Source of the DNA: Rotaria sordida
Lineage: Eukaryota > Rotifera > Eurotatoria > Philodinida > Philodinidae
Reading direction: 5' to 3'
DNA: 64,000 nt
Assembly: GCA_905250125.1 (NCBI GenBank)
Contig: CAJNOL010000572.1
Span: forward strand, 1 to 64,000
A program made the translations under genes and the position numbers. How positions within the stretch are numbered: the stretch's first letter is position 1; the number at the start of each line of letters is the position of its first letter. Positions 57,949 through 64,000 of the stretch are shown here, in pieces. Below the pieces are notes generated by a model, which saw only the letters and a program-made list of their open reading frames with translations, did no database searches and was not told where the DNA came from.

Positions 57949-60900
57949 ATGCTTCGATTTCTTGGTTCATATAGTCGGACAGTATTATCTTCATATCCAT
58001 CAACAACACATATTCTTTTAAAATCAATACGTTCTGTTTCTAATAATCCTAAAATAGCTCAATCTCAACCGCCTAATGACAAAGTAAGATAATTCCATCT
58101 AGAAAACCTTTTTATAGAATACTGATTCTATTCTATCATTTAGTCAACATCTCGTCAACTTCCATCATCTGTAACACGTAAAGTTGATGTAAAAAGATTA
58201 TTTTCCAATGAAGAATCTGAAGAAATTCCTATTCCAACAAGTCCACGTCGACCAAATATTCTTCATTCTTCTTCATTTGAAGATCCATTACGATTAACAT
58301 CAAATTTATCAATAAAAAATCGTTATGAAAATGAAATATCCAATATAAATGATTATGAAGCTGAAGAACAACGACGATATTTAGCACGACAAACACAAAT
58401 TAAAATGCAATCAAAACGAAAAATATCAACAAATAAAATTAATATTGAAACAGTATTTGATAATTCAAAAAATATTTCTACTGAAAAAAAAATTAAAATA
58501 GATAATATTGATAAATCAAATTTACAAAAACCACGACAACCAAAAAAAGAAAGATCATTAACAAAACAATCTGATGAAGTAAAAAGAAAATTTTCTTATA
58601 AGTAGACGGAAGAAGTACTCCATTATGGCATGCACACCAGTTTGTAGAAAGTATTTTCAAGTATTGGAATATTACAATATCTTTTTTATTTTGAATAAGA
58701 TCGAACAGGAATTATAAGGTTTACAAAATTTACTTATTTGATATCAACGAAAAAAGTAATATTTACCAAACCTTCTACTCTTACAATATCTTCCGAAAAA
58801 ATTTTGTTCACTGAGTTTGCTTCTCTTTCTCTTTTTTTTATCATGATATGCTGGATTTCATCTTCAGACACGTTTCAAAGTCTCCAACACTTCAGGAAAA
58901 CAACATTTTTTCTAAAATAAAAATGCATAGATGCAAACTTTCGTAGAAGGCATTGTAAGAATACAAAACTTGATAAGGATTACTTTTTCCATTGACATTT
59001 CAAATCATATAACTCCTGTTCGGCACATGAAGATGCTCTCTACAAACTGACTAAATTTGAGAGAAATGTTGTGGGATGGAAGGTACTCCTCTCCTCCGTA
59101 GGAATAAAATCATCTTGTATTCCTTTCTTTTTTTTTTGAAGTCTTCTAATCCGAATGAACTTCAACGTCAAAGATCTGATCCAATGCTTGCAGCAAATAT
59201 TAAAGAAGCAAATACTGTAGAAGATTTAATGACAATTTTTGATAAATATATTGTACCAACAGAATTTGCATTAGGTTTACAAAAAATGTGTCAATTAGCA
59301 TCAATAGAAAATAGCAATGCTATTCATATTTATGCACAATCATATAATGCTCGAAATCGTATGGAATCACTTTTAATTAGTTTTGTATGTTATTAAAGAA
59401 AAACGAGAGAGAGAAGTCTCATAAGAAAATGATTTTTTTCTTTTTTTTAGTTAGGCAAATTTAGTGATCATGAAATATTAACAGCTATTACATTTGTTAC
59501 AAAATATTATCCTGAAGATAATGAATTTACCGATAAATTTTCTCTTACACTTGCTAATCGTTTACGACGTATTAGTGTTCATCAAGTAAAATATTTTTCT
59601 TTTTTTTTTTTTTTTTAAAGTTAACCTCTTATTTTAGATTGTTCGTATATTAGAAGAATTAAAATCTTCTCGTCATACAACACAATGGATTCATCGAATT
59701 TATAATCGTCTTTTAGCTTTAGCTGAAGGACGTTATTTTGAATTTGATAATATACGTGATATATTAGCATTAACATATAAATTATCATATAATGATCGTT
59801 TAATTAATCGTTTAGATGAAAGAATTTTAGAGATAAGTGATACATTAACATTTGATGATTGGTTTAAAATATTAATTAATAAATCAATATTAAAAAGACG
59901 TGATAGAACAATAATACGTGCTGCTTGTTATCATTTACTTAAATTAAGTGAATCATTTTTATTTCCATTAGATAAAATAAAAGATTGTCTTTTTGCATGT
60001 GCTATGTTAAATGTATATGAAAAATCATTTTTAGAACGATTAATTCGAGATGCATATGAACAAATTAATAATATTAATGATCAATTTATAGTAAGTATAT
60101 TTTATTATCAAAAAAAATATCATTTAAAGACAAATTTAAAACCAGTACTGTAATACTCTACTCATCTTTCTATTAGCTTTTAGGATTTATTTCAATCTTG
60201 TATCTAGCATAGGGGACCAAGGTGCTCTTCCGAAGATTGGGTTCTATCTTTCTGGAGTTGATAATTATTTGACATTACACTATGTGTGTCGATATTCCCA
60301 AAAATAGATGTTCGTCCTTCTAGAGTTTTAAATGATTAAGTTAAAAAGTTTATTTCTTATGTCTAGAACTCACTTTTACAGACTATGATCCTTCAAAGAG
60401 TTCGATAGAACGTTATATATATTACTAGTAGATAAAAAAAAATATATATATATATATCGACAAGAAATGATGTTGAATTCACCTATGTGTGAACAGTACA
60501 TAATAATTCATAAATTTTTCTTTAAAATAAAATCGAAATCATTGTTTTATGATTATCAAAAACATTATTTTCTTCTAGTTTCAATCAATTGTAACTTCAA
60601 TGGGTACACTTCGTTTACGTCATTGTGAATTACTTGATGCTTTTGGAAGAATACTTTTAGAAGAATCGAATTTATTTTCATCATTAAAAAATAAATCTAT
60701 ACAATCATTTATACGTACATGTGCATCTGTTAATTATTCTCCATCAATATTATCAAAAATTATTGAAAATCATTTAAAATTTGATGAAAATATTACTGAT
60801 GATAATAATCAATTAAATGAAATAAAAAATCGTATTGATCTTGTTTGGTCACTTGCTATTTTAGATCAAGCAAATCAAAATCATTTATCAATTGTTCTTA

Positions 60901-61818
60901 ATCAAGATATATTTCAACTTGTACAAAGTATAAAATATTCAAATAATTCATTTTTTTTTTTTTATTTTTTTTTTGTAAAAATAAAAAATAATTTTAGATG
61001 AAATATCAAATTCAAAAATAGCAAGTGCACTTAAATTACTTACAACATATTCGTATAGTTTACAAAAATTTTCAAAAAAATTTCCTAAACCAACATTTAA
61101 TATTGAACAACTTGCACAACAATTAACAGTAAAAAATTCTAATGCACAAGATCAATTAGCTAAAACAGTTATAACATTTGCAGCTGAAAATAAATATTCA
61201 AAATTTAATGTTGTTACATCAAATATGATTGTTATTGGTATAAAATCTTTTTTAATTATTCAATTATTTTCTACTTTTTATTTCTAGATTGTTTAATGGT
61301 CGTAGATAAAACAGGTATACCACAAGATTTAAATACTGTTTTAACTAATGGTGATGGTAATGGACAAACAACATTTAATAAAATTCGTATTGATGAAAAT
61401 AATTTCAAGTAAAGTTAATTAATCATTATAAATAAAAAAAAAACATAATGTAATTATTGATATTTAATAGAATTGCACTTAAATGTCTTGATTATCAAGA
61501 TAAAACACTTTTAACAAAGTCTGTTTCGGGTTCTATAGCATTACAATTACGATTATTAAATTCACTTGGATATAAATGTGTACCGGTATGTTTCGAATTA
61601 GAAAAAAAAACAAAAAAAGATTTTTTTTTTTTTGTTTTCTTTTGCTTTAATAGATTGATTATGATGAATTTATCAAAATTCAAGTAATAAATGATAGAAG
61701 CAAATATATTCAACGTAAAATTAAGGAAGCAATTAGTTCATCATCATCATCATCATCATCTACTTTAGATGATCAAATTAATGTACCTGCTACTCAGAAA
61801 AAAAATGAAAATGTATGA
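57949..61818 (+). CDS. FASTK-family mitochondrial RNA-binding protein (796 aa, 10 exons)
   Basis: Exons: 57949-58083, 58144-58578, 59142-59384, 59451-59585, 59638-60090, 60579-60927, 60998-61237, 61288-61408, 61471-61585, 61654-61818. They join in frame to 797 codons. The N-terminus looks like a mitochondrial presequence (MLRFLGSYSRTVLSSYPSTT, basic, no acids). A disordered Lys/Asn-rich stretch follows. An all-helical repeat region runs from about residue 230, like FAST_1/FAST_2 (ALGLQKMCQLASIEN, ILTAITFVTKYYPEDNE, MGTLRLRHCELLDAFGRIL). A RAP domain ends the protein (VSGSIALQLRLLNSLGYKCV, then IDYDEFIKIQ). FASTKD proteins act in processing and stability of mitochondrial transcripts. Which of the FASTKD paralogues it corresponds to is not resolved. 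A possible extra exon after 61935 would replace the last residue by a short tail. Confidence 0.85.
58607..59098. repeat. Fold-back element in FASTK-gene intron 2
   Basis: A 490-bp imperfect palindrome. 'cggaagaagtactcc' and 'cagtttgtagaaag' on the left are mirrored by 'ggtactcctctcctccg' and 'ctctacaaactg' on the right. 'gaacaggaattata' is mirrored by 'tataactcctgttc', and 'cttacaatatcttc' by 'gaaggcattgtaag'. It fills most of the 563-bp intron (58579-59141). The arms are more diverged than in the ADAM10 element. Confidence 0.75.
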
Positions 61819-62144
61819 TTAAATTAAAAACTTTATTTATAAGAGTGATCTGTTTATAACAGACACATATTTCCCATTCTTCTGTTTTTTTTTGTCCTTT
61901 TTCTATTTACTGTTTGCTATGGTTTTTGTTGGTATTAATAGGAAATAAAAGTTCAAGAAAATCTAATGATCTTTGATAGACAACGTATTATTTTTTTTTT
62001 ATTTGATTTTTCTTCTTAATTAAATTAGTAAATGAATAAATACACGTAGAAATCTTATACAATAAATAAATAAATAAACAAACTCATTTACAAAAAAGAA
62101 AAGAAAAGAAAAGAAGAAACATGTTTACATAACAAAAGAATTTA
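61819..62144. other. Short spacer between convergent FASTK and H2A genes
   Basis: 326 bp of 3' flank for both genes, rich in T-runs and A-runs. Several AATAAA motifs occur on both strands (for example 62062-62077). Confidence 0.5.
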
Positions 62145-63214
62145 TCAATCGTCATCCTCATCCTCATCTTCGTCATCGTCATCGGCTGTTGTATCATTGG
62201 CAGTTGTCGTAGCTAAAGCACTTGAACTAGTTGCGGTGTTACCATGACCAGTCGTATCATTACCCTATACAAAGAAAAAAAAAGAATTTTTTTTTATATG
62301 ATTATTTTTTCTTTGGTGGTTATTGTCTCACTTCATCGTCAGATTCATCATCATCATCATCATCATTACTAGTAGTAATATTTTTTTGTTGCTGTTGCGT
62401 TGGTTTTGGTTTATTTGATTTTTTTTGAGATGTTGGAGGTGCAAGACTTTTTTTACCGGGTGGCATACTTTTCTTTTTCATACCATTATTAGCCATTGAT
62501 CCTCCTGATTGCATTATCATTGGACGACCTTGAGTACCACGTTGTGATTCTATACTGCCACCATTATCTTCATCAGCTTTTGTTTTTTTTGGTAAAAGTT
62601 CCGAACGAATATTAGGTAAAACACCACCTTGTGCTATATTGACAAACAAAAGAAAAAAAAGAAGAATTTATTATCAAAATACGAAAAATTTTCTTCAAAT
62701 AGAATTTACCAATAGTTACACCATCGAGTAATCGATTTAATTCTTCATCATTTCGAACAGCCAATTGTAAATGTCGAGGTATAATACGTTTTTTTTCATT
62801 ATCTCGAGCAGCATTTCCAGCTAGAAATAGATTTCAATAGAAGAAAAAGTTGATTTGATAAAAGAAGAAAAACAACAACAACGAACCTAATTCAAGAATT
62901 TCAGCAGTTAAATATTCAAGTACAGCAGCTATAAAAAGAAAAGACAATAAGAACAATGATAAATATCGAAATCATTCTTACCCAAGTATACTGGTGCACC
63001 TTCACCAATTCGTTCTCCATAAGAGCCTTGTTTGAGATAACGATGCTAAACAAAAATCGATTAAAATCTCGAACAATAAATAATAATACAAAAACAAAAA
63101 ACTTACTACTCGACCAACGGGAAACGTAAGACCGGCACGACTACTACGTGTCGATTGTTTGTCTTTACCTTTGCTTTTAGCTGAAGACATTGTTGTGTTA
63201 CCTCGACCGGACAT
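62145..63214 (-). CDS. Bdelloid-type histone H2A variant with long acidic tail (H2Abd, 248 aa, 6 exons)
   Basis: Exons 63107-63214, 62982-63045, 62887-62928, 62710-62820, 62332-62633 and 62145-62264 sum to exactly 249 codons. The histone fold is nearly canonical: [93 protein letters not shown]. The acidic-patch Glu/Asp residues are conserved. About 110 extra residues follow, with Gly/Lys/Pro/Gln-rich sequence and two acidic clusters ([11 protein letters not shown] and the [12 protein letters not shown] terminus). The total is almost twice the usual 130. There is no C-terminal SQ(E/D)-hydrophobic motif of H2AX. Bdelloids are known to carry such long-tailed H2A variants instead of canonical H2A/H2AX. 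Five introns imply a polyadenylated, replication-independent message. A second ATG (codon 9, MSSAKSKG) is an alternative start. Confidence 0.95.
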
Positions 63215-63619
63215 TGTTTTCTTTTTTTATTCGTATGTTACTAATCGGTGGAATAAAACAATGATAAATGAATGCGTTTAAAATGTTTAGATCGAAATAG
63301 TGTTCACTCTTTGACGACGATTTAGTTCGAATGATAATATAACTAATAGTAGGCGAACGAAGACGACTAAGTTAGATAAAGAAGAGAAGAATGAAATACA
63401 ACATATATATATCTATATGTTATCCATTCTTTTGTTTTTCATCCTGGATAAAGACAATGAATAAATTATATCGTCTACATGAAAAATTTCGAGAACGATT
63501 AACTTATACGAACAATTTAGAAAATGAAATATAACTAAAATTCAGCGTTACAGCGCGTAGTTAAGACGAAATTTGTTGTTGTTGTTTTTTTTTTTTTCGT
63601 TTAATTTATTTTTGAATGA
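63215..63619. promoter_or_regulatory. Divergent upstream region of H2Abd and the next gene
   Basis: 405 bp between opposite start codons. A TATATATATATCTATAT stretch (63402-63418) is the only TATA-like sequence, at about 190 bp from the H2A start; I cannot assign it to either gene. Confidence 0.45.
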
Positions 63620-64000
63620 ATGAACAATGAGAAATGTAATTCAACTAATGTTTCATCAAATAATTTGAAAGAATATTTAACTATATCAATTGAACCCGAT
63701 ATACAATTGTTAGATAATGAAGAAATTTATTTAGATCAATGTCTTTCATATCTATATGATATATGTCATATACCAATTGTTTTAAATTGTACACTTTTAT
63801 CAGTTTCATCATTTCCAAATTCAACAAATATCAATCGTGAATCAATACGTATAAATAATTATTTACGTGTTCGTCAACCACGTAAATTTTATTGGATGCG
63901 TAATATAAAACAAATGTATTTAAATATACGTTTACCAACAAATAAAACTGAACAAATCACAGCTAATCTTATTGAATTTCATTCATGTAAACGTTTACCT
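63620..64000 (+). CDS. Unrecognised protein, 5' part (runs off the window)
   Basis: A 127-codon open frame starts at ATG 63620 (MNNEKCNSTNVSSNNLKEYL) and is still open at the window end. An ATG 4 bp upstream leads to an immediate stop. The protein has an ordered-looking stretch (YLDQCLSYLYDICHIPIVLN, then RKFYWMRNIKQMYLNIRLP). Codon use matches the neighbours, and the divergent arrangement with H2Abd supports a real first exon. I do not recognise the family. Confidence 0.65.
   Translation, partial: MNNEKCNSTNVSSNNLKEYLTISIEPDIQLLDNEEIYLDQCLSYLYDICHIPIVLNCTLLSVSSFPNSTNINRESIRINNYLRVRQPRKFYWMRNIKQMYLNIRLPTNKTEQITANLIEFHSCKRLP

Noticed and set aside
61935..62020. Possible additional last exon of the FASTK-family gene
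   Set aside because: A splice from GTATGA at 61813 is possible, but the resulting tail is short and T-run encoded; the direct TGA at 61816-61818 is simpler.
1..64000. CRISPR arrays, bacterial operons, prophage, 5S rRNA, U snRNA and spliced-leader genes
   Set aside because: None was seen; the window is eukaryotic, and I saw none of the short conserved motifs of those RNAs that I looked for by eye.

Overview
The window is nuclear DNA of a small invertebrate with an AT-rich genome, most likely a bdelloid rotifer of the Rotaria/Adineta type. The genes are split by short GT..AG introns (about 50-70 bp, usually with a T-run before the acceptor). There are metazoan genes (ADAM10, dynein light intermediate chain, FASTK-family protein, eL41). 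There is also a histone H2A with the long acidic tail characteristic of bdelloids, an F-box gene and a decayed 7TM receptor of the kind that form large families in bdelloids, and degenerate telomere-like GGGTGT hexamers. The species assignment is inference from gene content; no rRNA or mitochondrial marker is present.

Layout. 1-8.3 kb: no convincing gene; two large imperfect palindromes (1089-1798 and 5880-7330, the latter with a small element inserted in one arm), a 21-bp minisatellite and telomere-like hexamers. 8.3-12.6 kb: an 11-exon single-Tudor-domain gene. 13.5-15 kb: an intact 4-exon SAM methyltransferase gene. 15.5-21.7 kb: an accessory zone with a broken coiled-coil exon, a Ser/Asn-rich hypothetical gene, a dead mariner element, a second methyltransferase copy whose SAM-binding motif has decayed, and an F-box pseudogene split by a hAT-type MITE. 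21.8-27.1 kb (minus): a divergent C1-C1-kinase protein of the PKC class. 27-33 kb: mostly empty, with a hAT-like MITE, a tRNA-Asp(GTC) and a MITE carrying telomere-like hexamers. 33-34.3 kb (minus): an intronless equilibrative nucleoside transporter. 36-36.6 kb: a 7TM receptor pseudogene. 38.5-41.6 kb: a methyltransferase fragment followed by an intact F-box gene, paralogous to 19.2-21.7 kb.

The last 22 kb is a conserved housekeeping block: a lysine-rich single-pass membrane protein (minus), ADAM10 (plus), eL41 (plus), dynein light intermediate chain (minus), a FASTK-family mitochondrial RNA-binding protein (plus), H2Abd (minus) and the start of an unrecognised gene (plus). Several adjacent genes are divergent pairs sharing short upstream regions (44.5-45.3, 57.3-57.9 and 63.2-63.6 kb).

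The most informative structures are: (i) two paralogous methyltransferase + F-box blocks 19 kb apart that have decayed reciprocally, the intact F-box copy serving as the empty site that proves the MITE insertion; (ii) seven palindromic fold-back elements, four of them inside introns of otherwise intact genes; (iii) telomere-like hexamer tracts away from any visible chromosome end; and (iv) altered catalytic or ligand residues in the PKC-like kinase, the Tudor domain, the dynein LIC P-loop and methyltransferase copy 2. Where I give full exon chains I assembled them by hand, and the summed exon lengths are multiples of three for the Tudor, methyltransferase 1, hypothetical 233-aa, F-box, lysine-rich, dynein LIC, FASTK, H2A and eL41 genes.
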